This document shows positions 1-8,418 of a stretch of 64,000 nt of DNA, in pieces. Each line of letters starts with the position of its first letter. Position 1 is the stretch's first letter. This stretch comes from Pseudomonadota bacterium. Lineage in GTDB: Bacteria; Pseudomonadota; Gammaproteobacteria; Burkholderiales; Burkholderiaceae_B. The translations under genes were made by a program, and so were the position numbers. Location: the NCBI GenBank assembly GCA_023423975.1, contig JAFAEO010000026.1:124001-188000 (forward strand). The letters run 5' to 3'. The notes below the pieces were generated by a model. The model had not been told where the DNA came from, did no database searches, and saw only the letters and a program-made list of their open reading frames with translations.

Positions 1-1233
1 GGTGGCACAGGCCCATTGTCGGGTTACCGGGTCATTGAGTTGGGCTCTACCGTAGCAGGCCCCTTTTGTGCTCGTTTGATGGCAGATTTCGGAGCAGAGG
101 TCATCAAAATTGAGCAAAAGGAGGGTGATGCGGTGCGATCGATGGGAAATAGTAAAAATGGCCGGTCGCTTTATGGCGCTTCCATTTTAAGAAACAAAAA
201 AAATGTCTCCATTGACCTTCGCCAAAAGAAAGGGCGCGACATTGCCCGCATCTTGTGTGAAAAAGCAGATATTGTGATTGAAAATTTTCGGCCGGGCACG
301 CTTGAAAAATGGGAAATGGGCTATGACAGCCTGTCTGTAGTCAACCCCGGACTTGTCCTGGTCCGCATCAGTGGATACGGCCAGGATGGGCCTTATAGTC
401 GCCGTCCAGGATACGGGGTGGTCTGCGAAGCGTTTAGCGGACTTCGTGAAATTACCGGCGATCCAGACCGGGCGCCTGCCCGGGTTGCTGTGTCCATGAC
501 AGACTATATTACCGGACTATACGCCGCGTTTGGCGCAGTCATGGCAATAATGGACCGTCAGCGTACGGGGAAAGGACAAATCGTTGATGCAGCGCTTTAT
601 GAGGCTGCATTCAGTTTCATGGAACCACACATTGCTGCCTATCAGCAATTGGGAATTATTGCGAAGCGTTGCGGCTCGCGCTTGCCGGGGCACACACCCA
701 ATTCACTCTATCCGACCGCCGATGATCGTTATATCCATATCACGGCCGGCTCGCAAAGTATCTATAAGCGTCTTGTCGCGGCAATGGGTCGCGATGATTT
801 GCTGGTTGATCCGCGCTTTGCCGAGCCAGCCGACAGAGCGAGACATGAGAACGAGATGGATGCAATTGTTGCAGATTGGACGGTTACGCATCACCTGGAG
901 GCGCTGGAAGAAATTCTGGGGCAGGTCGGCGTGCCAGCCTCTCGAATATTCAATATCGAGGACATTTTTGCCGATCCTCATTATCAGGCGCGCGAGATGA
1001 TTGTGTCCCCGGAAGATCCCTTGCTGGGCCCTGTCGCAATGGCAAATGTCATACCAAAATTGTCCAGAACGCCTGGTGCGGTTCTATGGTCCGGCCGCGA
1101 CACCGGTCACGATACGCAGGTCGTTCTGTCGGAATTGGCCGGATTATCACAGCGCCAAATCGATGAATTGTCAGAGCAAAATATCATTCACAAAAGCGCG
1201 GATTCAAGGACCGCTAACGTCCAGGCTCGTTGA
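1..1233 (+). CDS. CaiB/BaiF family (class III) CoA-transferase, 5' end outside window
   Basis: Class III CoA-transferase, which moves CoA from a donor acyl-CoA to a carboxylic acid. The reading frame is open to the window edge, and the first codons read GGTGPLSGYRVIELG, so the true start lies upstream; a TTG at 16 is only the first possible internal start. The N-terminus has the family hallmark GPFCARLMADFGAEVIKIE, followed by RNKKNVSIDL and ENFRPGTLEKWEMGYDSL, and a family-typical DYITGLYAAFGAVMAI in the middle. About 405 residues are visible, the usual length. It is followed at 38 bp by a biotin carrier protein, a carboxyltransferase and a biotin carboxylase, so it probably activates the acid that this carboxylase then carboxylates. 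The substrate cannot be told from sequence. Confidence 0.9.
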   Translation, partial: GGTGPLSGYRVIELGSTVAGPFCARLMADFGAEVIKIEQKEGDAVRSMGNSKNGRSLYGASILRNKKNVSIDLRQKKGRDIARILCEKADIVIENFRPGTLEKWEMGYDSLSVVNPGLVLVRISGYGQDGPYSRRPGYGVVCEAFSGLREITGDPDRAPARVAVSMTDYITGLYAAFGAVMAIMDRQRTGKGQIVDAALYEAAFSFMEPHIAAYQQLGIIAKRCGSRLPGHTPNSLYPTADDRYIHITAGSQSIYKRLVAAMGRDDLLVDPRFAEPADRARHENEMDAIVADWTVTHHLEALEEILGQVGVPASRIFNIEDIFADPHYQAREMIVSPEDPLLGPVAMANVIPKLSRTPGAVLWSGRDTGHDTQVVLSELAGLSQRQIDELSEQNIIHKSADSRTANVQAR

Positions 1234-1271
1234 CTCAGAAATTACATGCTCAATACAGGAGACTACGCAAA

Positions 1272-1493
1272 ATGCCACAAATTGAAATCAACTCCCCGGT
1301 CACAGGGACTGTTTGGAAAATTGAACGAACCGTTGGTGACAAGGTTGAAGAAGGCGACGTTATCATGATTCTGGAGTCCATGAAAATGGAGATTCCAATC
1401 GAGGCGACTGCCGAGGGCACCTTGCAAGCCATCAATGTAAAGCATCAAGACAGTGTGAACGAAGATCAGATTCTGTGCGTGGTGGCGTCATGA
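1272..1493 (+). CDS. Biotin carboxyl carrier protein (stand-alone biotinyl domain)
   Basis: A 73-residue free biotinyl domain that carries carboxybiotin between the carboxylase and carboxyltransferase. The biotinylation motif ESMKMEI is present with the acceptor Lys at residue 38, and the N-terminal SPVTGTVWKI resembles the beta-hammerhead fold of lipoyl/biotinyl domains. ATG 1272 is chosen because it starts directly at the domain with a purine-rich GGAGAC upstream; a longer frame from 1230 only adds unconserved sequence. It shares an ATGA with the next gene, so the two are translationally coupled. It lacks the long N-terminal linker of AccB and is far smaller than the fused BC-BCCP subunits common in propionyl- and methylcrotonyl-CoA carboxylases. 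Confidence 0.93.
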   Translation: MPQIEINSPVTGTVWKIERTVGDKVEEGDVIMILESMKMEIPIEATAEGTLQAINVKHQDSVNEDQILCVVAS

Positions 1494-3094
1494 ATGATTC
1501 AGCAGCAGCCGGGGCCAAGAAGGCGGCCGTCGTTCAGGAAACGGAGTTTCCCGAGTTGGCGTTTCGCCTGGCCGAGTCAAAAAAAATGGGCGGACCTCAA
1601 GCAATAGAGCGCCAGCATGCGGCAGGCCGTCTGACGATACGGGAGCGCATTGAGAAATTAATCGACAGCAACAGCTTTCGCGAGGTAGGCACCTTGGCCG
1701 GCACGGGCAGCTATGATGAAAATAATGCTCTGGTTTCCGTGACGCCTGCGCCTTATGTTGCCGGCCTGGCGAGAATTGACGGGCGACCGGTTGCGCTTGG
1801 CGGCGAGGACTTCACTGTCCGTGGGGGCACCACCTTTGGTAGTAGCCGCAGAAAAGGCGGGCAGGGTGGGTTTATAGAAGATTTTGCTTTTCATTATCTC
1901 ATCCCTCTGGTGAACCTTATTGATGGTGCCGGCGGAAGTGTCACATCACTAAAAAGGCGAGGGCATAGCGTCTTTCCTGGCGTCCATGGATTTGAGAGAT
2001 CTGTAGAGCTTCTAGGGCAGGTGCCGGTGGTCTCTGCAGTCCTGGGAACCGCCGCAGGCGGGCCGGCAGGACGTGCCATTCTTTCCCATTTCTCCGTAAT
2101 GGTGAGCCAGTCCAGTCAAATATTTGCCGCTGGTCCGCCCGTTGTAAAACGCTCGCTGGGTCAGGTTATCGATAAGAACGATCTGGGCGGCACGAAAGTG
2201 GCCGTTGATACTGCCGGCACAATACACAATTGTGCTGCATCGGAAGAGGACGCCATAGATCAAATCCGTCGATTCCTGAGTTATATGCCGAGCAATGTTT
2301 GGGAACTGCCGCCTGTAACGGAAAATATCGACCCGATCGACAGGTGTGACCCTCTGTTGGCTAGCATCGTTCCGGAAAAACGTACTCAGGCCTATAACAT
2401 GCTGCGGCTGGTACGGCTGGTCTGCGATACGGACTCATGCTTTGAGATCCAGCCTACCTACGGCAAATCGGTAATAACTTTGCTGGCCCGGCTGGGCGGG
2501 CGCCCCGTGGGAATTATTGCGAATAACCCGATGGTATATGGGGGAGCAATGGACGTCCATTCAGCCCGGAAACAAATTCACTTTATGGAACTTTGTGACA
2601 CGTTTCATATTCCGCTGATCTTCTTTGTCGATGTGCCCGGCTTCATGGTCGGCTTGAAAGCCGAGCAGGAAGGCACGTTGCGCGAAGGGATGCGCGCCGT
2701 CTGCGTGGCTGGCAAGCTGCGCGTACCTACCATAACCCTGGTGATCCGAAAATGCTACGGCATGGCAGGAATGGCGACATGCAACAAAAATGATATAGAT
2801 CTTAAACTTGCCTGGCCTTCTGCTGAATGGGGTTCATTGCCTGTCGAAGGCGGCGTGGCTGCGGCTTTTCGCAAGGAGATCATGTCTTCACCGGACCCCG
2901 CCGCCAGGGAAAGAGAGATTGAAGCGGAACTAAAACCTTATGCAAGCCCGTATAGAACAGCAGAGGCATTTGCGGTGGAAGAAATTATCGATCCACGGCA
3001 GACCCGGCCGATCCTGTGCGAATTTATCGCGCTGGCAGAAAAGCGGCTGCGTGCAGACCTTGGTCTTAAACCCAGATATGGCGTTCAACCCTGA
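1490..3094 (+). CDS. Acyl-CoA carboxylase, carboxyltransferase subunit
   Basis: A 534-residue carboxyltransferase of the AccD5/PccB/MccB type that transfers CO2 from carboxybiotin to an acyl-CoA. The duplicated crotonase-like fold is visible: N-terminal half with GGPQAIERQHAAGRLTIRER and GRPVALGGEDFTVRGGT, C-terminal half with VDVPGFMVG and RKCYGMAGMA, the oxyanion-hole region. ATG 1490 overlaps the stop of the biotin carrier gene by four bases. The biotin carboxylase starts 41 bp downstream. The substrate (acetyl-, propionyl-, a methylcrotonyl- or another acyl-CoA) is not decided by motifs. The adjacent CoA-transferase and solute receptor suggest an imported organic acid rather than fatty-acid synthesis. 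Confidence 0.93.
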   Translation: MNDSAAAGAKKAAVVQETEFPELAFRLAESKKMGGPQAIERQHAAGRLTIRERIEKLIDSNSFREVGTLAGTGSYDENNALVSVTPAPYVAGLARIDGRPVALGGEDFTVRGGTTFGSSRRKGGQGGFIEDFAFHYLIPLVNLIDGAGGSVTSLKRRGHSVFPGVHGFERSVELLGQVPVVSAVLGTAAGGPAGRAILSHFSVMVSQSSQIFAAGPPVVKRSLGQVIDKNDLGGTKVAVDTAGTIHNCAASEEDAIDQIRRFLSYMPSNVWELPPVTENIDPIDRCDPLLASIVPEKRTQAYNMLRLVRLVCDTDSCFEIQPTYGKSVITLLARLGGRPVGIIANNPMVYGGAMDVHSARKQIHFMELCDTFHIPLIFFVDVPGFMVGLKAEQEGTLREGMRAVCVAGKLRVPTITLVIRKCYGMAGMATCNKNDIDLKLAWPSAEWGSLPVEGGVAAAFRKEIMSSPDPAAREREIEAELKPYASPYRTAEAFAVEEIIDPRQTRPILCEFIALAEKRLRADLGLKPRYGVQP

Positions 3095-3135
3095 CGCCGG
3101 ATCTAATGCCTTTGGACAAAGATCAAGGACGAAAC

Positions 3136-4506
3136 ATGACACAGAAAATTCTAATCGCCAATAGGGGCGAAATTGCATGTCGGATTATTGAGAGTTGCCG
3201 CCGGCTGAATCTGCACACCGTTGCTGTTTATTCGGACGTCGATGCCAATTCACGACATGTAGCGATGGCTGATCAGCGTGTTGCGATAGGAGGATCACAC
3301 GCGCGCGATAGTTATCTTAATAGTCAGGCTATTCTTGAGGCCGCCCGTGGGGTCTCGGCCACAGCCATTCACCCGGGATATGGTTTCCTATCAGAAAACG
3401 CGCAATTTGCCGATGCAGTGTCCCGTGCAGGGATGATCTGGATAGGGCCGACCGCAGAGACTATTACCAATATGGGCGACAAGGAGCGCGCCCGTAAAAT
3501 TGCATTCGAGGCCGGTGTTCCAATTCTTCCTGGCAGCGATAGATTTGTAGAACAAAGTAATGATTATCTGCAGGAAGCTGCGCTGCAGGTTGGCTATCCG
3601 TTACTGGTCAAAGCGGCAGCGGGTGGTGGTGGTATCGGCATGCGTGAGGTTGCCCGGCCCCAAGACTTGGTGGCCGTTGTCGAGGCTACTCAATCCATGG
3701 CTGGCAAGGCATTTGGGGATCGTGCTGTTTATCTGGAACGCCTTGTACCCAGGGCGCGGCATATCGAAGTGCAGATATTTGGATTTGGCAACGGCGCCGC
3801 CATTCACTTGCATGACAGAGAGTGCTCAATCCAGCGCCGATTTCAGAAGATTGTTGAAGAAGCGCCAGCCCCTCATATTTCCACGTCTGTACGTCACAAG
3901 TTGCATGGCGCTGCAGTCGCGCTTGCATCCGCTCAGAATTACAATGGCGCCGGCACTGTAGAGTTCATTTACGATTGTGATCGGGACCTTGTGTACTTTC
4001 TGGAAATGAACACGCGTATACAAGTTGAACATCCAGTCACGGAAATGGTGACGGGTATCGATCTGGTGGCATGGCAGATCAAGCACGCGCTTGGAGCGCT
4101 TGGGCAGATATCTCAAGAGCGTATTGTGGTGACCGGACATGCAATCGAATGTCGTCTGTATGCGGAGAGGCCTGAGAAAAAATTTCTGCCTTCTTCGGGA
4201 ACAATCAGTCGTTTGCGCTGGCCGCGTGCCGATAGCACATGCCGCATCGATACTGGGGTCCGGGAGGGTGACCAAATAAGTCCCTATTACGATCCGATGA
4301 TTGCGAAGATTATCGCTCTGGGAAGCGAGCGTGCCAGCGCCATTGAACGGATGCGCAGTGCACTTGGCGAACTGACCCTTGACGGACTAGGCACAAATGC
4401 CCGGTTCCTGATCGATCTGGTTGCTGATAAGCGATTCGGTGCTGGAGATGTGACTACCGGTTTTGTCGATCACTATTTTATGAAAAGAGAGACGGTTTCT
4501 GTTTGA
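3136..4506 (+). CDS. Biotin carboxylase subunit of acyl-CoA carboxylase
   Basis: A 456-residue ATP-grasp biotin carboxylase (AccC-like) that carboxylates biotin using ATP and bicarbonate. Seen: N-terminal KILIANRGEIACRII, the glycine-rich ATP-grasp loop KAAAGGGGIGMR near residue 160, EMNTRIQVEHPVTEM near 290-305 containing catalytic Glu, Asn and Arg residues, and the C-terminal biotin-carboxylase domain. ATG 3136 starts exactly at the conserved MTQKILIANRGE; the frame from 3106 adds ten unconserved residues. It ends after the BC domain with no fused BCCP, matching the separate carrier encoded upstream. It is the last enzyme gene before the Bug receptor at 4598, in the same direction. Confidence 0.94.
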   Translation: MTQKILIANRGEIACRIIESCRRLNLHTVAVYSDVDANSRHVAMADQRVAIGGSHARDSYLNSQAILEAARGVSATAIHPGYGFLSENAQFADAVSRAGMIWIGPTAETITNMGDKERARKIAFEAGVPILPGSDRFVEQSNDYLQEAALQVGYPLLVKAAAGGGGIGMREVARPQDLVAVVEATQSMAGKAFGDRAVYLERLVPRARHIEVQIFGFGNGAAIHLHDRECSIQRRFQKIVEEAPAPHISTSVRHKLHGAAVALASAQNYNGAGTVEFIYDCDRDLVYFLEMNTRIQVEHPVTEMVTGIDLVAWQIKHALGALGQISQERIVVTGHAIECRLYAERPEKKFLPSSGTISRLRWPRADSTCRIDTGVREGDQISPYYDPMIAKIIALGSERASAIERMRSALGELTLDGLGTNARFLIDLVADKRFGAGDVTTGFVDHYFMKRETVSV

Positions 4507-4597
4507 GGCTAGCGACGGATGGTCCGTCGGTACGCTTGTTGCAGCGCATATCAGAAAAAATGCAGCGAAATTGCGCGTACGATAAAAGGAGACATAA

Positions 4598-5569
4598 ATG
4601 CTTAGATCGATTTACAGGCTGATGGTGATTTTTTGTTTACATATGTCATATGGCCAGGCCATGGCGGCCTCGGACTATCCCGCAAAGCCGATAAAGATGT
4701 ATATCGGATTTTCTGCCGGCAGTGCGACAGACATAGTGGGGCGTATCGTGGCAGAGGGCCTGGCTACCCGCCTTAAACAGCCCGTTGTGGTAGAGAACAA
4801 AGTTGGGGCCGGCGGGTCGATTGCCGCACAGGATACTGCACGTGCACCTTCGGATGGATACACATTGCTTATGGTGTCCAGCGCGATTGCCGTCAACCCC
4901 GCAGTGTATAAAAACGCCAGGAAAGTCATTTCCGAGCTCAGGCCTATTGCGCTTGTCGGTTATCTGCCAACGGTACTGCTGGCATCAAGTCAGATGCCAG
5001 TTAAAAATTTATCAGAATTTATCGACTATACAAAAAAACATCCGGACACAGTCAATTTCGGCAGCTCGGGGGTGGGCGGCTCCACTCATATGGCAATGGA
5101 GGCCTTTTCAAGAGCGAAGGGAATTGATCTTGTCCATATTCCTTACAAGGGCAATGGTCAGGCCAGTGCTGCACTGATCGGAAATCAGATCGATGCGTAC
5201 ATGGACACGATACTTCTTGCTGCACCCGTAGTCGCGAGTGGCAGAGCAAAGGGGCTGGCGGTATCCGGCGCGAATCGCTCACCGCTCATTCCAAATGTTC
5301 CGACGTTTGCCGAGGCGGGTGCACCGGAATATAACAGCAGCCTGTTTTTTGGTGTGATGGGGCCAGCGGGTATATCAGAGGATCTGGTTCGGCAGCTCAA
5401 TGATGAAATCAACGCGGTACTCAGGACGCCCGCCATTAAAGAGCGGTTATCCAAGACAGGAGGATTGACATTGAGTAACGGCTCTGCAGCTGATTTCGAA
5501 CAGACGCTGCGCAAGGAGTTGGCGCTTTGGCAGCAAGTTGGTGAGGATGTCGGAATAAAACCGCAATAA
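4598..5569 (+). CDS. Bug/TctC family periplasmic solute-binding receptor
   Basis: A 323-residue periplasmic receptor of the Bug (TctC) family, which binds carboxylates or small aromatics, sometimes for a TctAB permease. A signal peptide (about residues 1-23, ending QAMAA) precedes the family start YPAKPIKMYIGFSAGSATDIVGR, then VVVENKVGAGGSIAAQ and HIPYKGNGQA, all typical Bug motifs. AAAGGAG sits before ATG 4598. No TctA or TctB permease is encoded nearby, so it is either an orphan receptor using a permease elsewhere or a sensor. Its place after the carboxylase genes suggests that it binds the acid those enzymes process; this is inference. Confidence 0.92.
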   Translation: MLRSIYRLMVIFCLHMSYGQAMAASDYPAKPIKMYIGFSAGSATDIVGRIVAEGLATRLKQPVVVENKVGAGGSIAAQDTARAPSDGYTLLMVSSAIAVNPAVYKNARKVISELRPIALVGYLPTVLLASSQMPVKNLSEFIDYTKKHPDTVNFGSSGVGGSTHMAMEAFSRAKGIDLVHIPYKGNGQASAALIGNQIDAYMDTILLAAPVVASGRAKGLAVSGANRSPLIPNVPTFAEAGAPEYNSSLFFGVMGPAGISEDLVRQLNDEINAVLRTPAIKERLSKTGGLTLSNGSAADFEQTLRKELALWQQVGEDVGIKPQ

Positions 5570-5592
5570 CCGGCTGAACGGGCGTGACGTAG

Positions 5593-5633
5593 CAGGAAGT
5601 AGATGTTGTGGAATTTACAGCAGATACTTCCTG
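5593..5633. other. Inverted repeat at convergent gene ends
   Basis: CAGGAAGTA at 5593-5601 is repeated exactly inverted at 5625-5633 around a 23-base loop. It spans the last codons and stop of the minus-strand GntR gene and lies 24 bp after the stop of the Bug receptor gene. There is no clear T-run on either side, so it is a weak candidate for a shared terminator or mRNA 3' end. Confidence 0.35.
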
Positions 5634-6304
5634 TACTGCGCAAAACTGTCCCGCGAACTGCGAATATTGGCTCGCTTTAAGCGTTCTGCCAGTTCAGCGT
5701 CACCGTCGGACATGGCTTTTAAAATTTCCTGATGTTGTTTAAGCCCCTGCGCTGCGCGTCCCGGAACAAGCACCAGTCTCCTGATCAACACTTTTGTTCT
5801 GTCATAGAAACTGGCCATTTGGTCTGTGAGTATGGCATTGCCGGCGGCGACGGTCGTGCGCTCTCTGAATTGATTGATGCAATCGATATAGAAATCCAGA
5901 TCTCCTCGTTCCAATGCGCTTTCGGCAGGTCCGTCGAAACGTTCTACCAGATCCGCCCAGGAGGTTGGGTCGGTTCGCTCTGTTGCCAAACGAACGGCAA
6001 GCGCCTCCATGACTTCGCGTACCTCAAAAAGCGCAAAGATTTCATCAGCTTCCAGACGGGTGACCACTGCACCCCGATTGGGGATTCGTTGGATCAGACC
6101 GCGGTCTTCCAACACGCCAAAGGCTTCGCGGATACGCGGTCGCGATACATTGAATTCCTCGGTAAGAACGGACTCTCGTAACTTGGAACCCGGTGGTAAC
6201 TCCTGGTTGACGATACGGTTGCGAAGCGTCTCTACAATATTTTCCAGACTAGGTAACTGCTGTGATGCCGCTTTGCGCGGTTTACGTGATGTGCTTTCAA
6301 CCAT
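5615..6304 (-). CDS. GntR family (FadR subfamily, FCD domain) transcriptional regulator
   Basis: A 229-residue regulator. The N-terminal winged helix (residues about 20-85) includes LPPGSKLRESVLTEEFNVSRPRIREAFGVLEDRGLI, a classic GntR helix-turn-helix. The C-terminal all-alpha FCD domain contains EVREVMEALAVRLA and the end helix HQEILKAMSDGDAELAER. FCD regulators respond to carboxylic acids. It is convergent with the CoA-transferase/carboxylase/receptor operon and is the obvious candidate to control it, though that promoter lies outside the window. Two FadR-type dyads lie upstream of its own start (6369-6378 and 6391-6404), suggesting autoregulation. Confidence 0.92.
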   Translation of the reverse strand: MVESTSRKPRKAASQQLPSLENIVETLRNRIVNQELPPGSKLRESVLTEEFNVSRPRIREAFGVLEDRGLIQRIPNRGAVVTRLEADEIFALFEVREVMEALAVRLATERTDPTSWADLVERFDGPAESALERGDLDFYIDCINQFRERTTVAAGNAILTDQMASFYDRTKVLIRRLVLVPGRAAQGLKQHQEILKAMSDGDAELAERLKRANIRSSRDSFAQYRKYLL

Positions 6305-6368
6305 ACTCGCTATTTCCCCACCGATACGCAGTCAGAGCGTTTTTGCCGTCGTCTAGCGGTCGATATAT

Positions 6369-6378
6369 TTGTTTACAA
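6369..6378. promoter_or_regulatory. FadR/GntR-type operator, copy 1
   Basis: TTGTTTACAA, a TTGT-N2-ACAA dyad of the kind bound by FadR-subfamily GntR proteins. It lies 65 bp upstream of the gntR start in the spacer shared with the divergent reductase gene. Confidence 0.5.
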
Positions 6379-6390
6379 CTCAGTATTTAT

Positions 6391-6404
6391 TATTGTAGAC
6401 AATA
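6391..6404. promoter_or_regulatory. FadR/GntR-type operator, copy 2
   Basis: TATTGTAGACAATA is a perfect six-base inverted repeat with a two-base spacer and contains TTGT-N2-ACAA, as does copy 1. The centres of the two copies are about 24 bp apart, roughly two helical turns. Confidence 0.55.
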
Positions 6405-6504
6405 TAATGAATCTTGCACAGGTATATACTTTACTCTCGTAGTCGGGCATTTGCATCTCAACTAGAATTATTGCGTTTGTCGATATCTGCAAAGGAGAAC
6501 CTTG

Positions 6505-7167
6505 ATGAGAAAAGTCATTGTTGGCGCATTTGTGAGTATGGACGGGGTCATGCAGGCTCCGGGCGGCCCACAGGAAGACCCGGCGGGCGGGTTCCGGTAC
6601 GGCGGCTGGCTGGTTCCCTATTTTGATGAATCACTGGGCGTGAAGGTTGGAGAAATCTTTGCCCGTCCATTTGATTTGCTGCTTGGGCGAAAAACCTACG
6701 ATATTTTTGCAGCCCATTGGCCGTATGTCGGGCCGGAAGAGCCGCTAGGCGCATTGTTCGACCAGATAGAAAAATACGTTGCCACACGTAATGCAAATTT
6801 CAAGCCTGACTGGCAGAACAGCCAGGTGCTGGGCACTGATGTCGTGGCGGCGGTGCGTAAACTGAAAGAAGAGGAAGGGCCGGATCTGCTTACCCAGGGG
6901 TCTGCTGATTTTCTGCAAACCCTGCATGCACATGATCTGGTCGATGAAATGTACATCATGATATTTCCGCTGGTTCTGGGCAAAGGCAAAAGGCTTTTTG
7001 CGGGAGGGGCGGCGCCGGTGGCATTTGAGTTGTTAAGCACGCAGGCGTCCGATAGCGGTGTTATTGTCAATCACTATGTGCGTTCTGGTGATATCGAAAC
7101 AGGTTCGTTCGCTGCCGTGACTCCCTCTGCGGCCGAGCTGGAACGACGCAAACATCTTGAATCTTGA
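6505..7167 (+). CDS. Dihydrofolate reductase family protein (RibD C-terminal-like)
   Basis: A 220-residue NADPH-dependent reductase-like protein of the DHFR/RibD-C family. Seen: N-terminal RKVIVGAFVSMDGVMQAPGG, the nucleotide-side segment FDLLLGRKTYDIFAAHWPY, the middle WQNSQVLGTDVVAAVRKLKE, and the C-terminal VDEMYIMIFPLVLGKGKRLF, all standard for stand-alone RibD-C proteins of unknown substrate. ATG 6505 is used because AAAGGAGAAC lies just upstream; a TTG three bases earlier is also in frame. The gene is transcribed away from the GntR gene. There is no riboflavin or folate gene nearby, so its substrate is unknown. Confidence 0.85.
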   Translation: MRKVIVGAFVSMDGVMQAPGGPQEDPAGGFRYGGWLVPYFDESLGVKVGEIFARPFDLLLGRKTYDIFAAHWPYVGPEEPLGALFDQIEKYVATRNANFKPDWQNSQVLGTDVVAAVRKLKEEEGPDLLTQGSADFLQTLHAHDLVDEMYIMIFPLVLGKGKRLFAGGAAPVAFELLSTQASDSGVIVNHYVRSGDIETGSFAAVTPSAAELERRKHLES

Positions 7168-7216
7168 CCGACCATCAACATGACAAGCAGACTGCCGGTT
7201 GAGCTAGTCACAAAAG

Positions 7217-7274
7217 GGCGACGGCCGTAAATCCTGACCTCATACCGGCGTATGTTCGCGTTCCGGTCGTCGCC
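7217..7274. other. Imperfect inverted repeat in the spacer before the SDR gene
   Basis: In the 299-base spacer 7168-7466, GGCGACGGCCG (7217-7227) is matched 10 of 11 by an inverted copy (7264-7274). No T-run follows. It could end the reductase transcript. The rest of the spacer is AT-richer and probably holds the promoter of the SDR gene; no clear boxes were picked out. Confidence 0.3.
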
Positions 7275-7466
7275 AAGGGACCTTGTCTGGCCTGTTTCGT
7301 GTACATCTGAATGACTCGTTCATATATACAGTCTGTCTGATCACGGCAGTATCAATTGTCTATTTCGTTTATGATTTCCCATGCTCTGCACATTTGTTGC
7401 TTTTGCCCTGTGCAGAACGACTAACGGAAACGGTATCCATGGCATTAGCATAAAAAGGAAGCAGGT

Positions 7467-8291
7467 ATGAATCTGGAAATAGCGGGCAAGTGGGCCCTGG
7501 TTTGTGGCGCCAGCAAAGGGTTGGGGTTTGGATGCGCCAAGGCGCTGGTTGATAACGGCGTTAACGTGGTGATTAATGCGAGGCGCCCCGAGGTGCTGCA
7601 AGCCGCAGCAAGCGAATTGACCGCTCTGGCCGATGCTGCGGCAACACGCGATGGGTTCACTGCCGCAAAGGTTATTTCCATTGCCTGCGATATCACAACT
7701 GTTCAAGGACGCGAGGCGGTCTTCGGTGCTGCCGGCGGTCCTGGCAAGGATTTTGATATTGTGGTGACCAATGCGGGCGGACCACCTCCCGGCGACTTTC
7801 GTGAATGGGAGCGCGATGCCTGGATCAAGGCGATTGACGCTAATATGTTGACGCCGATTGAATTGATCAGGGCCACTGTTGATGGCATGGCATCACGCGG
7901 CTTCGGGCGGATCGTCAATATCACTTCAAGCGCGGTGAAGGCGCCCATCGATATTCTGGGATTGTCCAACGGAGCACGCTCGGGCCTGACAGGATTTGTT
8001 GCAGGCGTGGCGCGCTCCAGCATCGCGGCAAAGGGCGTGACCATCAACAATATTCTGCCGGGAAAGTTTGCGACCGATCGCCTGGAAGGCACAATGAAAG
8101 TGGCGGCCAGCAAATCCGGCAAGGACATGGACACGATCAGACAGGCCCAGCAGGCGGTCGTGCCTGCCAGGCGGTTTGGCCATCCTGACGAATTCGGCGC
8201 CCTGTGCGCCTTTCTGTGCAGTCAGCAGGCCGGTTATATCACGGGCCAGAACATGCTGATTGATGGCGGTATGTATACCGGCACGTTCTGA
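7467..8291 (+). CDS. SDR family oxidoreductase with substituted catalytic Tyr/Lys
   Basis: A 274-residue short-chain dehydrogenase/reductase. The Rossmann start is VCGASKGLGFG (TGxxxGxG-like, residues 12-22), NAGGPPPGD is at 102-110, and the C-terminal MLIDGGMYTG closes the fold. Oddly, the YxxxK motif expected about 13 residues after Ser154 is replaced: the aligned stretch reads LGLSNGARSGL, giving Ser167 and Arg171. This looks like a recurring SDR variant rather than damage, since the frame and flanking motifs are intact. AAAAAGGAAG precedes ATG 7467. It is a lone gene with no obvious partner; the following operon runs the opposite way. Confidence 0.88.
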   Translation: MNLEIAGKWALVCGASKGLGFGCAKALVDNGVNVVINARRPEVLQAAASELTALADAAATRDGFTAAKVISIACDITTVQGREAVFGAAGGPGKDFDIVVTNAGGPPPGDFREWERDAWIKAIDANMLTPIELIRATVDGMASRGFGRIVNITSSAVKAPIDILGLSNGARSGLTGFVAGVARSSIAAKGVTINNILPGKFATDRLEGTMKVAASKSGKDMDTIRQAQQAVVPARRFGHPDEFGALCAFLCSQQAGYITGQNMLIDGGMYTGTF

Positions 8292-8418
8292 TCCAGCTTT
8301 GCGCAGGGCACCGGCTCTGCGGTGAATCACATTATGCGGTGGACAGGGATCATTTCGGCCTCAATCCATCAGCAGCCTGTCTGGCGCAGCAGTACCTATG
8401 GCACGATAAATTGTCGGC

